Part shown: positions 11,407-20,924 of the stretch, piece after piece | Numbering within the stretch: position 1 is the stretch's first letter | Layout: every line of letters starts with the position of its first letter | DNA from: Lachnospiraceae bacterium | GTDB lineage: Bacteria; Bacillota; Clostridia; Lachnospirales; Lachnospiraceae | Length of the DNA stretch: 64,000 nt | Assembly (NCBI GenBank): GCA_017453065.1 | Contig: JAFTKW010000004.1 | Span: 170,177 to 234,176 of the forward strand | Direction: 5' to 3' | The notes under the pieces: model-generated | Told to the model about the DNA's origin: nothing | What the model saw: only the letters and a program-made list of their open reading frames with translations | The model's database searches: none | Program-made: the position numbers and the translations under genes

Positions 11407-12711
11407 ATGAATCTTGTGCCAAACATAGAGCCAAATTACAAAAACAAAAAGCGCTACAATACAGCGAAATATCCTATCAGACAGCCGATTTTTATCGTAT
11501 GGTTGATTTGGTTTTTATGCTGGTGTTGTTTGTTAAATAAAAAATACAAGGTAGAAAAAATCAATATGGAGGGCTTGAAACCTCCATACATATTGCTCAG
11601 TAATCACATGTACTTTATTGACTTTAAACTGGGTGCTATGGGAACCTTGCCACATAGAGTCAACAATGTGGTAAATATCGACGGTTACTATCGCCGTCCT
11701 TGGCTGTTGGAACTGATAGGAGCAATCTGTACCCGTAAGTTTACAGCAGATTTGCACTTGGTTAAGTCTATCAATAAGGTGCTGAAGCGAGGAGACATCT
11801 TGAGTATGTATCCAGAGGCCAGATATTCTCCATGCGGTATTACTTCCTATCTTCCAGATTCCTTAGGTAAACTGGTGAAGCTGAACAAGGTACCTGTGGT
11901 GGTAACCATACATAGGGGGAATCACTTGCAGTCTCCTTTTTGGAATTTCAGAAAGAAACGTAAGGTGCCATTTCATACCACTATGACACAGATACTGACT
12001 GCCCAGCAGGTAAAGAGCATGACGGTGGATGAAATCAATGCAGCCATCCGTGAGGCTTTTGAATATGATGACTACCGCTATCAAAAAGAGACAGGCTTTA
12101 AGATTACAGAGAAGTTCAGAGCAGAAGGCCTACACAAGGTGTTGTATCAGTGCCCACACTGCATGACAGAATCCAAGATGGATTCCAAAGGAACAGAGAT
12201 TTTCTGCACAGAGTGTGGCAAACGCTGGAACTTAAATGAAGATGGAACTTTGTCTGCACTGGAAGGAGAGACAGAGTTTAGTCATGTGCCAGACTGGTTT
12301 AAGTGGGAGAGAACTCAGGTAGAAAAACAGATTGAAAATGGAGAGTATTCCTTTGCAGATGATGTGGAAGTATATTCCATGCCAAGGTGCTGGAGTTTTA
12401 CTCCCCTAGGCGATGCTAAAGTGACCCATGACCCTGACAACGGGTTTGTGTTAGAAGGCTTTTACAATGGGGAAACCTATCGCATTCACCGTAAGCCGCT
12501 GGAGACCAACAGCCTGCATGTGGAGTATGATTACTGTTATATCAAACCGTTTGACTGCTTTGATATCTCAACAGAGAACGATTCTTTTTACTGCTATCCA
12601 AAGCAGCAAAATGTGATTACGAAATTGGCCTTTGCCACCGAGATTATTTACCAGAGGACCTTGAACAATCTATCCAAAAAGGAAGATGCTGAGGTGGAAC
12701 TATCAAAATAA
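11407..12711 (+). CDS. PlsC-like acyltransferase with C-terminal zinc ribbon
   Basis: Acyltransferase of the lysophosphatidic-acid acyltransferase (PlsC/LPLAT) superfamily, 434 residues. The catalytic NHxxxxD box is NHMYFID (His67, Asp72); the phosphate-binding block is PEARYS (136-141) in place of the canonical PEGTR. One hydrophobic helix lies at about 28-45. Unlike plain PlsC, it has a zinc ribbon with Cys249, Cys252, Cys267 and Cys270, then a C-terminal beta-rich region of about 160 residues that I do not recognise. The acyl acceptor could be a phospholipid or a glycolipid; the company of sugar enzymes downstream favours the latter (inference). It is the first gene of the operon. Confidence 0.82.
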   Translation: MNLVPNIEPNYKNKKRYNTAKYPIRQPIFIVWLIWFLCWCCLLNKKYKVEKINMEGLKPPYILLSNHMYFIDFKLGAMGTLPHRVNNVVNIDGYYRRPWLLELIGAICTRKFTADLHLVKSINKVLKRGDILSMYPEARYSPCGITSYLPDSLGKLVKLNKVPVVVTIHRGNHLQSPFWNFRKKRKVPFHTTMTQILTAQQVKSMTVDEINAAIREAFEYDDYRYQKETGFKITEKFRAEGLHKVLYQCPHCMTESKMDSKGTEIFCTECGKRWNLNEDGTLSALEGETEFSHVPDWFKWERTQVEKQIENGEYSFADDVEVYSMPRCWSFTPLGDAKVTHDPDNGFVLEGFYNGETYRIHRKPLETNSLHVEYDYCYIKPFDCFDISTENDSFYCYPKQQNVITKLAFATEIIYQRTLNNLSKKEDAEVELSK

Positions 12712-12779
12712 GAATGGCCGGGTAGAGGAATATATGTCAAATTAGTGTTAGTGAATATCAGGAGATAGGCGCGCGGGAA

Positions 12780-14171
12780 ATGACAATGAAGATAAAGAAA
12801 TGGTTAGCGGTGGCTTTGCTACTTGGAAGCATGGCGATTGCACTGAAGCAGGAAAGTACATATAGTGTTGCCTTGGAAACAGATGAGACCTGGCAGCCAC
12901 AGGCCGCAAGAAGCGAAGGCGCTGTGGTGGAGGCAGAAGGTTTCAAGGTAGGCAGACTGACAGATGGAGACACAACCACCTATAGTAAAGCATCCGAAGA
13001 GGCCAAAGTTATTGTGAGCCGTGAAGATGGCATAGGTTCTTTGTATATTAAGTTTGATCGGATTCCAGAGCAGTGGAATCTTACAGAAGAAAGCACAGGA
13101 TATGTTCAAACCTGTGGACAGTATGGTTTTTTGCATGAATATGTGGAGGTGGAGGGACTGCCACAAAGCCTTACATTGACTTTCCCAGCGGGAACGGTGA
13201 TTGCAGACATCTATGTTTTTTCACAGGGGCAGGTGCCACAGTGGGTGCAAATATGGAGACCGCCCTGCGAGCAAGCAGATTTATTACTTATTTCATCCCA
13301 TTCAGATGATGAACAGTTGTTTTTTGCTGGCGTATTGCCGTATTATGCAGGAGAACTTGGATATCAGGTCCAGGTGGCCTATGTGGTACAGCATTTTCAG
13401 GTGGGCAAGTCCTTGAATCATGTGAGACCACATGAACAGTTGGATGGTCTGTGGACGGTGGGTGTGCGAAATTACCCTGTGATGTCACAGCTTCCAGATT
13501 TGTACGCCCAGTCCAAGAATAGACAGGAGGCCTTTGACCAAGCGGTAGACGTGTTTGCTAAGTCGGGATATAGTTATGACGACTTTGTGGGCTATATTAC
13601 GGAATGTTTCCGCAGATTTAAGCCATTGGTAGTGGTGTCTCATGACTTGGACGGTGAGTATGGACATGGTACCCATGTACTCTGTGCGGCTGCCATTACG
13701 GAAGCTATAGAGGGAGCAAAGGACGAAACCTTTCATACAGAGAGTGCCGAAAAATGGGGCTGCCATGCAGTGGAGAAGGTATACCTCCATCTCTATGAGG
13801 AAAACCAGATTGTGATGAACTATGATGAGCCATTGGAAGCATTTGGAGGGAAGACTGCTTTTGAGGTAACACAGGACGGTTTTGACTGTCACAAAAGTCA
13901 GCACTGGACTTGGTTTTACAAATGGATTTATGGAACGGAAGAGAAGCCGATTAAAAAGGCTACCGATATTAAGAAATACTCACCTTGTAAATACGGCTTG
14001 TACTATACTAGTGTCGGTCTAGATGAGGTGGGAGGAGATTTTTTTGAGCATGTGCCAACCTATACAGAGCGAGCAGAGCACCTTGCACAGATGAGGACTT
14101 TGATGCAGCAAAAGGCACATGAGAGGTTAAAGAAGGCAATTCATGCTGCGGGGGAGCGCGTGAGAGGATAA
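12780..14171 (+). CDS. Secreted or membrane-tethered PIG-L/LmbE-family deacetylase
   Basis: Zinc N-deacetylase of the PIG-L/LmbE family, which removes acetyl groups from GlcNAc linked to lipid, inositol or thiol carriers. The N-terminal basic-hydrophobic stretch (residues 1-22) looks like a signal peptide or anchor, unusual for the many cytoplasmic members. Residues about 45-150 resemble a discoidin-like beta domain. The metal motif is HSDDE (the family usually has HPDDE), and the second His pair is in GHGTH, so the catalytic set looks complete. It ends four bases before the glycosyltransferase gene, so translation is probably coupled. Its substrate is presumably an envelope glycan, given the export signal and neighbours (inference). 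The ATG at 12786 is an alternative start. Confidence 0.85.
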   Translation: MTMKIKKWLAVALLLGSMAIALKQESTYSVALETDETWQPQAARSEGAVVEAEGFKVGRLTDGDTTTYSKASEEAKVIVSREDGIGSLYIKFDRIPEQWNLTEESTGYVQTCGQYGFLHEYVEVEGLPQSLTLTFPAGTVIADIYVFSQGQVPQWVQIWRPPCEQADLLLISSHSDDEQLFFAGVLPYYAGELGYQVQVAYVVQHFQVGKSLNHVRPHEQLDGLWTVGVRNYPVMSQLPDLYAQSKNRQEAFDQAVDVFAKSGYSYDDFVGYITECFRRFKPLVVVSHDLDGEYGHGTHVLCAAAITEAIEGAKDETFHTESAEKWGCHAVEKVYLHLYEENQIVMNYDEPLEAFGGKTAFEVTQDGFDCHKSQHWTWFYKWIYGTEEKPIKKATDIKKYSPCKYGLYYTSVGLDEVGGDFFEHVPTYTERAEHLAQMRTLMQQKAHERLKKAIHAAGERVRG

Positions 14172-14175
14172 GGAT

Positions 14176-15246
14176 ATGGACAAACAAAAGATAGCAGTGG
14201 TTATTCCTGCTTATGAACCAGATGACAAAATGATAGATACGCTGAAGGCGCTTACCTTGGCTGGATTTGAAGATATTCTGGTGGTGGACGATGGCAGCAG
14301 CCAGCAGTGCCAATGGGTGTTTGAAGAGGCGAGCAAGTTGCCGCAGTGCACTCTTTTGCGTCATCCTGCGAACAGGGGGAAAGGTGCAGCCTTAAAGACT
14401 GCCTTTTCCTTTTTTCTAAAGGAGAGACCTGAGGGCGTGGCAGTGGTGACCGCTGATGCAGATGGCCAGCATTTGGTCAAGGATATTGAGGCGGTAGGAG
14501 AAGTTTGTGTGAAAGAGGAAGCGGTTGTGCTTGGCGTGCGCGACTTTTCAGGACCACAGGTTCCACCAAAGAGCAAGATGGGCAATCGTATTACAAGTGG
14601 TGTGTTCAAACTCTTTTTTGGCATGAACTTACAGGATACCCAGACTGGACTCAGAGCTTTTCCGCGAAAGTATTTGGAGGCTATGCTTAAGGCAGAGGGC
14701 GAAAGGTATGAGTACGAAACCAATATGCTCTTTGTCATCAACAAGTTAAATATTCCTTTGAAACAGGTACAGATTGAGACCGTTTATTTGGACGACAACA
14801 AGTCCTCCCATTTTCGAGTGGTGAGAGACAGCCTGCGGGTATATGGACTGATTTTGAAATACTTGTGTAGCTCCGCGGGGGCATCAGTGATTGATGTGGT
14901 GGGCTACTATTTGATTAAGCGGGCGGCAGATAGTCTTCTTTTGCCGATTCCGTCCACCTTTGGAGCGGCTTTTATCGCAAGAGTGATTTCTTCGCTGTTT
15001 AACTATGTGGTAAATGCCAAGGTGGTATTTAGGGACAAGACTAATGCAAGGACGCTGGTGAAATATTATGGACTAGCAGCAGTGCAGATCGGTATATCTG
15101 CGGCGCTGGTGTATTTGATGGAGCATGTGCTTTTGATTACCACACCAGGACTTTCGACCTTAATTAAAGTAGTGGTGGATACGGTGCTGTTTTTCTTTAG
15201 TTTTCGTATTCAGCATAAATGGGTTTTTAATGACAAAGACAAGTAG
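14176..15246 (+). CDS. GT2 glycosyltransferase fused to GtrA membrane domain
   Basis: Two-domain protein of 356 residues. Residues 1-225 are a family 2 glycosyltransferase of the polyprenyl-phosphate type: VVIPAYEPD, VVDDGS, NRGKGAALKTAF and the DADGQH metal motif. Residues about 235-355 form a four-helix GtrA domain, ending in the typical FSFRIQHKWVF. In known pairs the GT2 part loads a sugar on undecaprenyl phosphate and GtrA helps flip it across the membrane; here both steps are on one chain. Such sugars usually decorate a wall polymer or lipoteichoic acid by a separate GT-C enzyme, and none is in this operon. Confidence 0.92.
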   Translation: MDKQKIAVVIPAYEPDDKMIDTLKALTLAGFEDILVVDDGSSQQCQWVFEEASKLPQCTLLRHPANRGKGAALKTAFSFFLKERPEGVAVVTADADGQHLVKDIEAVGEVCVKEEAVVLGVRDFSGPQVPPKSKMGNRITSGVFKLFFGMNLQDTQTGLRAFPRKYLEAMLKAEGERYEYETNMLFVINKLNIPLKQVQIETVYLDDNKSSHFRVVRDSLRVYGLILKYLCSSAGASVIDVVGYYLIKRAADSLLLPIPSTFGAAFIARVISSLFNYVVNAKVVFRDKTNARTLVKYYGLAAVQIGISAALVYLMEHVLLITTPGLSTLIKVVVDTVLFFFSFRIQHKWVFNDKDK

Positions 15247-15286
15247 TCTTTTACAGAGGATATAAGTACGAAAAGGTACAAGGGTT

Positions 15287-16834
15287 ATGAAGAAAAAGAG
15301 AGTGAGTTTTCGATTTGTTTATTTAAATTATCTGGCAGTGTTGGTGATTTTGGTGGCAGCAGCCTTGTTTTATGTAAGTTCTGTATTGGAGGAATATGAG
15401 AACTCAGTACCAGAGCGCTTGCCTGTGATTGCCATGAGTCACATTGCTAGTGAGAACATGGAAGGAGAATTCTGGGATAGGTATAATCTGCCTTGGCGAT
15501 TTGATACTGCCAGATTGGAAAGCGGCATTAACGTAAGACAGGAATACACTAGGCGAATGCAGAAGGGTGTGTTTGACTTTGTGCTACAGGCAGGTTTGGA
15601 AGACCCTGACAGGCAGGTATATATTGCCAAACTTCAGGGCAGAGATATGGCAAAAATCACTTTGCAGGCTACTAGTGAGACCAAGACCAAGCTGGGAATT
15701 CTTACCTTTAGACACTGGAAAACTGAGTCTGTAGAGCCTATTTTTGAGCCGAAAGAGTATACCCTTACAGTGCCAGCAGAATTTGTAGTTAAGATAAATG
15801 GCATGGAGCTTAGCCAAGAAGAAATTGTCTCTCAAACACAGGAGGAGATATCTTATAACACAGGAGGACTTTATTTGACTCCAGAGGTGGAGATTACAGA
15901 TGCAAAGGGAAGGGAAGTATCTTACCAGATTGTGGATGACCAGATTGTGGCAGAATTTTACTATTACAATCTTTCTTTGCCATCCGTATTGTCCGTGGAA
16001 CTAAACGGTAGCAAAATCGAGGGCGAACCCACTTGGGGAAACAGAGTGAACTATCAAATCAAGGAGCTTGCTAAGCCAGAGGTAGTGATCAAAGACAACT
16101 ATGGAAATCAGTTTGCCTATGAGGGCGGAAATGAAATACCGCTGACTTACATGACCATTGCTGTGGACAGCAGATATAAAGTGCTGGTGATGGACAAGCA
16201 GGCGCCGATGGAGGTGGTGACAGTTTCGGACAATCCGGAATTTGATCTGCTAAGGGACTATGTCGCGGATTTACCGGTTGTACATACCTATGAGATAGCG
16301 GTACTTGTCAAAGATGCCAAGGTTCAGGTGGTAGATCAGGACAATATGGCGGTGGAAATGGAGATAGGCAAAACGGCCTATGATTTTGTGAAACAGGCGG
16401 GCAATGTTGGTCAAGTCCCAGCGACAGTGGCAGCGCAGGTGGATGCTTTGGCCATTGCACAGGAGTGGAGCCTGTTCATGTCCAACGATCGCAGTTTTGA
16501 TGATATCAAGAGTTATATAGTGAAGGATTCTTATCAGTATGAGGTGACCAATAAGTATGCAAACAGTGTGGATCGTAAGTTTTTCTCTACGCATACTTTG
16601 TTGAGCCCCGCGTTTACAGATGAGAAAGTAAGCAACTTTACCTGGATTACAGATAGTTGTTTTTCTGTGGATATTTCCTTTGTGAAGCACATGGCACTGA
16701 AGAGTGGCCGAAAGGTAGATGACGCTATGAATGACAGGTTCTACTTTGTCAAATGGGATGATACAGAGGATGACACGGACAATTCTACTTGGAAGATTGT
16801 GAGTATGAAGGAGATTGTTGGCGATGCAGAATAG
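15287..16834 (+). CDS. Uncharacterised membrane-anchored extracytoplasmic protein
   Basis: Not recognised. It has 515 residues with one N-terminal membrane helix (about 12-32) after a basic start (MKKKR), so the bulk should lie outside. Residues about 100-300 are rich in beta-strand patterns (repeated short Val/Tyr/Lys-alternating stretches) suggestive of Ig-like modules. The last 130 residues (IAQEWSLFMSND onward, ending ...FYFVKWDDTED..WKIVSMKEI) resemble an NTF2-like cone domain as found in other extracellular Firmicutes proteins, but this is a weak guess. The last 11 bases overlap the next gene's start, so the two are translationally coupled and probably act together. Confidence 0.6.
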   Translation: MKKKRVSFRFVYLNYLAVLVILVAAALFYVSSVLEEYENSVPERLPVIAMSHIASENMEGEFWDRYNLPWRFDTARLESGINVRQEYTRRMQKGVFDFVLQAGLEDPDRQVYIAKLQGRDMAKITLQATSETKTKLGILTFRHWKTESVEPIFEPKEYTLTVPAEFVVKINGMELSQEEIVSQTQEEISYNTGGLYLTPEVEITDAKGREVSYQIVDDQIVAEFYYYNLSLPSVLSVELNGSKIEGEPTWGNRVNYQIKELAKPEVVIKDNYGNQFAYEGGNEIPLTYMTIAVDSRYKVLVMDKQAPMEVVTVSDNPEFDLLRDYVADLPVVHTYEIAVLVKDAKVQVVDQDNMAVEMEIGKTAYDFVKQAGNVGQVPATVAAQVDALAIAQEWSLFMSNDRSFDDIKSYIVKDSYQYEVTNKYANSVDRKFFSTHTLLSPAFTDEKVSNFTWITDSCFSVDISFVKHMALKSGRKVDDAMNDRFYFVKWDDTEDDTDNSTWKIVSMKEIVGDAE

Positions 16835-17903
16835 ATTAAAGGCAGCCTGGAAGGTACTGGGCAGAATTGGGATTTGTCTTGGAACACTGGTGGCGGCTAT
16901 CCTCGTAACCCTGCTTCTTTCACTGAATATGATTTGCTCCAATAAGTATCCAAACGTACAAAGAATTTTTGTAACCACTATATTAGAGACAGGACAACTT
17001 AAATTTTTGGCTTCTTGGTTTCTAAGCCCAGAAGAAATACAGACGATTGTAAATCTAAATTCCATGAAGAGTTTGGAAGCAGAAGTGGATACCAGTCTGA
17101 TTCAAATGGGAAATTTTGGCAGTGTGGGTGTTCCGGCAGGGGAACAGTCAGAGGAAGAAATGGCAGATATTGAGATTGTAGAGGTGGCAGGAGCAACCTT
17201 TACGGGAACCATGATGATAGTTAAGGACCCTTCCAGAGTCAGTTTGGCAACCATTTATCCATGGCGTGAAAAAGGCGTTAACTTACACGAACTGGTGGAA
17301 GATAGTGGCGCAATTGCAGGCATCAATGGAGGACTCTATGATTCCAGTAACAATACTGGTGGAAGACCCTACGGAGTAATTGTTTCCAATGGTGAAATTC
17401 AGTTAAATGAGCCTCAGTCCTACAGGGGACTGGTATTGGTCGGATTTACAGAAGACCACATTTTGCAGATTATAGATATTTCGGATATGAATGCCAAAGA
17501 GGTGGAAGAGATGGTGGCAGACAAGAAGATTCGCGATGCAGTCTGCTTCCAGGAAGAGGCCAGTGATGTGAACAACCACTTTGTACAGTTGATTATCAAC
17601 AACGAAGCCAGAGAGATGAATGGCAAAGGAAGTGGCTTGAATCCTAGAACAGCTATTGGCCAGAGGGCAGACGGCGCGGTACTAATGTTTGTTACAGATG
17701 GCAGAGGCAAAGCTGGTCACCTAGGTGCGTCCAGTGGAGATTTGATTAAGGTGATGCAGGATTTTGAAGCTGTCAATGCGGCCAATTTAGATGGCGGAAG
17801 CTCCTCTTGTATGTATTACAATGGAGAGTATTTGAAGAGCAGTGTAACCTTTTATTACACCAATTCTTCCTGGAGACTTCCGGCAGGATTTGTTGTGAAA
17901 TAA
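16824..17903 (+). CDS. Phosphodiester glycosidase family protein (NAGPA domain), membrane-anchored
   Basis: Protein of 359 residues with an N-terminal helix (about 10-32) and an extracytoplasmic NAGPA/phosphodiester glycosidase domain: GINGGLYD, RPYGVIVSNGEI, NPRTAIGQRADGAVLMFVTDGR and the terminal NLDGGSSSCMYYNGE. The eukaryotic relative uncovers mannose-6-phosphate by removing GlcNAc-1-phosphate; bacterial members act on exopolysaccharide or wall phosphodiesters. A TTG at 16815 is adjacent to AAGGAG (16808-16813), so the ATG ten bases after it (16824) is the better start; this gives an 11-base overlap with the previous gene. Last gene of the operon, followed by a hairpin. Confidence 0.88.
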   Translation: MQNRLKAAWKVLGRIGICLGTLVAAILVTLLLSLNMICSNKYPNVQRIFVTTILETGQLKFLASWFLSPEEIQTIVNLNSMKSLEAEVDTSLIQMGNFGSVGVPAGEQSEEEMADIEIVEVAGATFTGTMMIVKDPSRVSLATIYPWREKGVNLHELVEDSGAIAGINGGLYDSSNNTGGRPYGVIVSNGEIQLNEPQSYRGLVLVGFTEDHILQIIDISDMNAKEVEEMVADKKIRDAVCFQEEASDVNNHFVQLIINNEAREMNGKGSGLNPRTAIGQRADGAVLMFVTDGRGKAGHLGASSGDLIKVMQDFEAVNAANLDGGSSSCMYYNGEYLKSSVTFYYTNSSWRLPAGFVVK

Positions 17904-17908
17904 AAATG

Positions 17909-17939
17909 ATTCCAGGTATAGCATTGCTACACCTGGAAT
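17909..17939. terminator. Bidirectional terminator-like hairpin
   Basis: ATTCCAGGT / ACCTGGAAT arms with a 13-base loop between convergent genes; the stop codon of the AraC-type gene (17927-17929) lies inside the hairpin. Confidence 0.7.
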
Positions 17940-18814
17940 ATATTTTGCTTGCTATAGGTGGCTCTGTACTCGGAAGGAGACAGGCCAGTCACCTTGTGAA
18001 AAGCGTTGGAAAAATTATGGGCATCTGTAAAGCCCAAACTGTAAGCGATATGGGACACAGAAAGGTTCGTCTCGGATAGAGATGCCTTGGCGTGTTCCAT
18101 TTTTGTTTGAAGCAAATATTGTTTTAAAGAGACACCGTGATATTTTTTGAATAAAGTAGTCAGGTATTTTTCGTTGTACCCAAAGTAGTCTGCAATCTGA
18201 GAGACTAGCAGATTTTCCTGAATGTGCCAATGGATGTAAGTGGCAATTTCTTCCAAAAACTGTTCTTTGCGTATTTGAGTGCTTGTGTTGCCTAGGCTAG
18301 TGCCTGTATCGGAATAACTATGTTGATATCGGGACAGCATCTGACAGTAGAGTTCAGCCAAAATCGCACCGCATAAGTGATTGTTTAGGGAAGCATTGTG
18401 ATACCTGCGGTCACTATCCTGAAGCTGTTTCATCATAATCTTGATTCGGTCAAGGGACGGAAGGGCTCCGTGGATGGGGAGAGAATAAACTTCGCTGGAG
18501 GTGGATTGGGAGCAATTTAAATCAAAGTGAACCCAGTAAAACTTACAACTGCTTGAGCGGGTGCCGTGCTGGAAATGTGTAGGTGGCATAAGTAAATATT
18601 CGCCTGTGTTGACGCAGAAGTCCTGTTCGTGGTTTCCGATATATAGAGTGCCCTCGATGACAACCATAAGCTCGTAATCCATTAGGTTTCGAGACATGTG
18701 CATCCACTCTTCGCTGGGGGATGTGAATTTTCCACACCAACGGTAATTGCATTCGCAAAAAGTGCTGACATCCAAATTTGATGGTAGTTTTGCGGTGATT
18801 TCGATGCTATCCAT
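17927..18814 (-). CDS. AraC-family transcriptional regulator
   Basis: Regulator of 295 residues. The N-terminal half is a cupin-type sensing domain (ELMVVIEGTLYIG, GEYLLMPPTHFQHG), as in arabinose- or oligosaccharide-responsive AraC proteins. The C-terminal two helix-turn-helix units run through IADYFGYNEKYLTTLFKKYHG and VSHIAYSLGFTDAHNFSNAFHKVTGLSPSEYR, matching the AraC signature. It is divergent from the GH127 gene with 133 bases between, the usual layout for a local activator; it probably senses an arabinose-containing sugar and turns on that gene (inference). Confidence 0.92.
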   Translation of the reverse strand: MDSIEITAKLPSNLDVSTFCECNYRWCGKFTSPSEEWMHMSRNLMDYELMVVIEGTLYIGNHEQDFCVNTGEYLLMPPTHFQHGTRSSSCKFYWVHFDLNCSQSTSSEVYSLPIHGALPSLDRIKIMMKQLQDSDRRYHNASLNNHLCGAILAELYCQMLSRYQHSYSDTGTSLGNTSTQIRKEQFLEEIATYIHWHIQENLLVSQIADYFGYNEKYLTTLFKKYHGVSLKQYLLQTKMEHAKASLSETNLSVSHIAYSLGFTDAHNFSNAFHKVTGLSPSEYRATYSKQNIFQV

Positions 18815-18947
18815 AATAATGCTCCTTCACGTTGCTGGGTATAGGATATAACTTTTTTACACCTAATGCAACCTTTATAGATTTATTTTGCATGGAAGGT
18901 TTGCCATAATAGAACCGTAAAACCAACGAATCATGGGGGAAGAAGTA

Positions 18948-20924
18948 ATGAAAATGAGAGGGCTAAAAAGTTTTGGATTGTCCGAAGTGAAATTGATGGA
19001 CGATTATTTTGTAAATGCGTATGAGAAAGAAGTGTTGTACCTGACTTCTTTTAGTACAGACCGCTTGCTGGCAGGCTTTCGCGAAACTGCCAAAGTGGAT
19101 ATGAGGGGAGTAGAACGCTATCCTGGCTGGGAAAATATGTTGATAGGTGGACATACATTAGGGCACTATATGACTGCCTGCGTAAAGTGTTACGAATCCG
19201 CCAACTGCAACCCAGAGGATCGAAAAACTCTCTTGAAGAAAATTAAAAATCTTTTGGTGGGATTGAAAGAATGTCAGGATAGTCTAGGCACAGGTTTTCT
19301 TTTTGGTGCTGTGATTCAAAAGCCTGACAATGTGGAAATTCAGTTTGATTATGTAGAGGAAGGCAAAACTAATATTATTACCGAGGCTTGGGTGCCTTGG
19401 TATACCATGCACAAAATCTTCGAAGGTTTGGTTTCTGCTGCGAATATGGATGTGGAACTGTTGCTGAAATCTTCGCCAGAGGGTGTGGACAAGATGGAGG
19501 TAGAGTACGTTGCTTTACTTGCAAAAGAGATTGCGTCTGCTTTGGCGGATTGGACCTACGGTAGAACCAGTGGTTGGTCTGAAACTACTCACAGAACGGT
19601 ACTAAGTACCGAATATGGCGGAATGAATGACTGCCTGTATGATGTGTATTTGCTGACCCAAAAGAAGGAACACCTGTTGGCGGCGCATGCCTTTGATCAG
19701 GTTGAACTGTTTGAAAGAGTATTGCAGGGCAAAGTGGGCGACCATGTGCTTAATAATCATCATGCCAATACGACTATCCCTAAGTTTATGGGAGCACTAA
19801 AACGTTATGTGGTGACAGGCGAAGAAAAGTTTTTTGAGTATGCAGCAGATTTCTGGAACAAGGTCGTAGAATATCATAGTTATGCAACCGGTGGAAACAG
19901 TGAATGGGAGCATTTTGGACTGGACAACGTGCTGGATAAAGAGAGAACCAACTGTAACTGTGAAACCTGTAATTCCTACAATATGCTCAAGATGACCAAG
20001 CTTCTGTTTATGATTACAGGAGATGGCAAGTACGCTGATTGGTATGAAGGAACCTTTTTGAATTCTATTATGTCTTCTCAAAACCCACAGACGGGTATGA
20101 CTACATACTTCCAGCCTATGGCAAGTGGTTTCTTTAAGGTTTACGGAGAACCATTTACGAAGTTCTGGTGCTGCACTGGCTCGGGAATGGAGAATTTTTC
20201 TAAATTGCAGGAAAGTTTCTTTTTCCACAAGGAGGATATGTTGGTCGTAAACCAATATATTAGTTCTGTGGTTAACTGGAATGGGTATACAGTGGAATTG
20301 GATGCGGATATTCCTGCTAAAGACACGGTGAAGTTGACGTTCTCTAAAGGGTTTGAAGGGAATCTGCTGCTACGTATACCAGCGTGGGCTGCGTCTGAAC
20401 TGTCAGTGATGCTTGGTGGAGAGGAGCTTTTTGGCAATGTTGTCGGGACAAAGAGATGCGATGTTGATGGCGCAAAGGGCTATCTGTCACTGGACTTAAA
20501 GCTAGAGGCGGGTGCAGAATTGGAAATGACGATTCCAATGCAGGTTAGGGCGTTTAGTTTACCAGATGGCCCAAATACCTATTGCTTTAAATATGGTCCA
20601 GTGCTTTTAAGCGCACTACTTGGAACCTGGAATATGGACAAGGGTGTGACAGGGGTTGATGTAACTATCCCAAAGGAAGCTTTTTTCGGCGCAGAATATT
20701 TGCCAACAGCTTCTGAGTGTGTACAGATCAAACAGGGAAGTGTGAAGCAGTTTGTTTCTGATATCAATGAACATATGGAAAGACTGGAAGGAGAACAGGT
20801 GGCTTTTAAACTGAAAGGGGTTAAAGCCAACCTGATATACGTTCCTCATTATAGGCAACATGAGCAGAGATATGGTATTTATTTTCTTTTTCAGGAGGAT
20901 ATTGGCAGGAAGAAAAAGAAATAA
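18948..20924 (+). CDS. GH127 beta-L-arabinofuranosidase (DUF1680)
   Basis: Cytoplasmic glycosidase (no signal peptide) of about 658 residues that releases L-arabinofuranose from short beta-linked arabino-oligosaccharides. The zinc-thiolate centre of the family is fully visible: Glu339 and Cys341 in NCNCETC, and the Cys pair 408-409 in FWCCTGSGMEN, the first being the expected nucleophile (the HypBA1 enzyme has Glu338, Cys340, Cys417, Cys418). The toroid core motifs GGMNDCLYDVY and NNHHANTTIPK are also present. The ATG at 18933 lacks a ribosome site; GGGGGAAG lies five bases before the ATG at 18948, which I chose. Under the divergent AraC regulator. Confidence 0.9.
   Translation: MKMRGLKSFGLSEVKLMDDYFVNAYEKEVLYLTSFSTDRLLAGFRETAKVDMRGVERYPGWENMLIGGHTLGHYMTACVKCYESANCNPEDRKTLLKKIKNLLVGLKECQDSLGTGFLFGAVIQKPDNVEIQFDYVEEGKTNIITEAWVPWYTMHKIFEGLVSAANMDVELLLKSSPEGVDKMEVEYVALLAKEIASALADWTYGRTSGWSETTHRTVLSTEYGGMNDCLYDVYLLTQKKEHLLAAHAFDQVELFERVLQGKVGDHVLNNHHANTTIPKFMGALKRYVVTGEEKFFEYAADFWNKVVEYHSYATGGNSEWEHFGLDNVLDKERTNCNCETCNSYNMLKMTKLLFMITGDGKYADWYEGTFLNSIMSSQNPQTGMTTYFQPMASGFFKVYGEPFTKFWCCTGSGMENFSKLQESFFFHKEDMLVVNQYISSVVNWNGYTVELDADIPAKDTVKLTFSKGFEGNLLLRIPAWAASELSVMLGGEELFGNVVGTKRCDVDGAKGYLSLDLKLEAGAELEMTIPMQVRAFSLPDGPNTYCFKYGPVLLSALLGTWNMDKGVTGVDVTIPKEAFFGAEYLPTASECVQIKQGSVKQFVSDINEHMERLEGEQVAFKLKGVKANLIYVPHYRQHEQRYGIYFLFQEDIGRKKKK

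Noticed and set aside
15266-15281. GTAC-N6-GTAC before the gene at 15287
   Set aside because: Spacing is six, not four, and flanks do not match the 18-bp pattern.
18880-18911. Sigma-A promoter for GH127
   Set aside because: A CATAAT-like -10 is present but the -35 is poor; this fits an activator-dependent promoter and is too weak to list.
19593-19606. GGTACTAAGTACC palindrome
   Set aside because: It lies inside the GH127 coding region with three-base spacing; likely chance.
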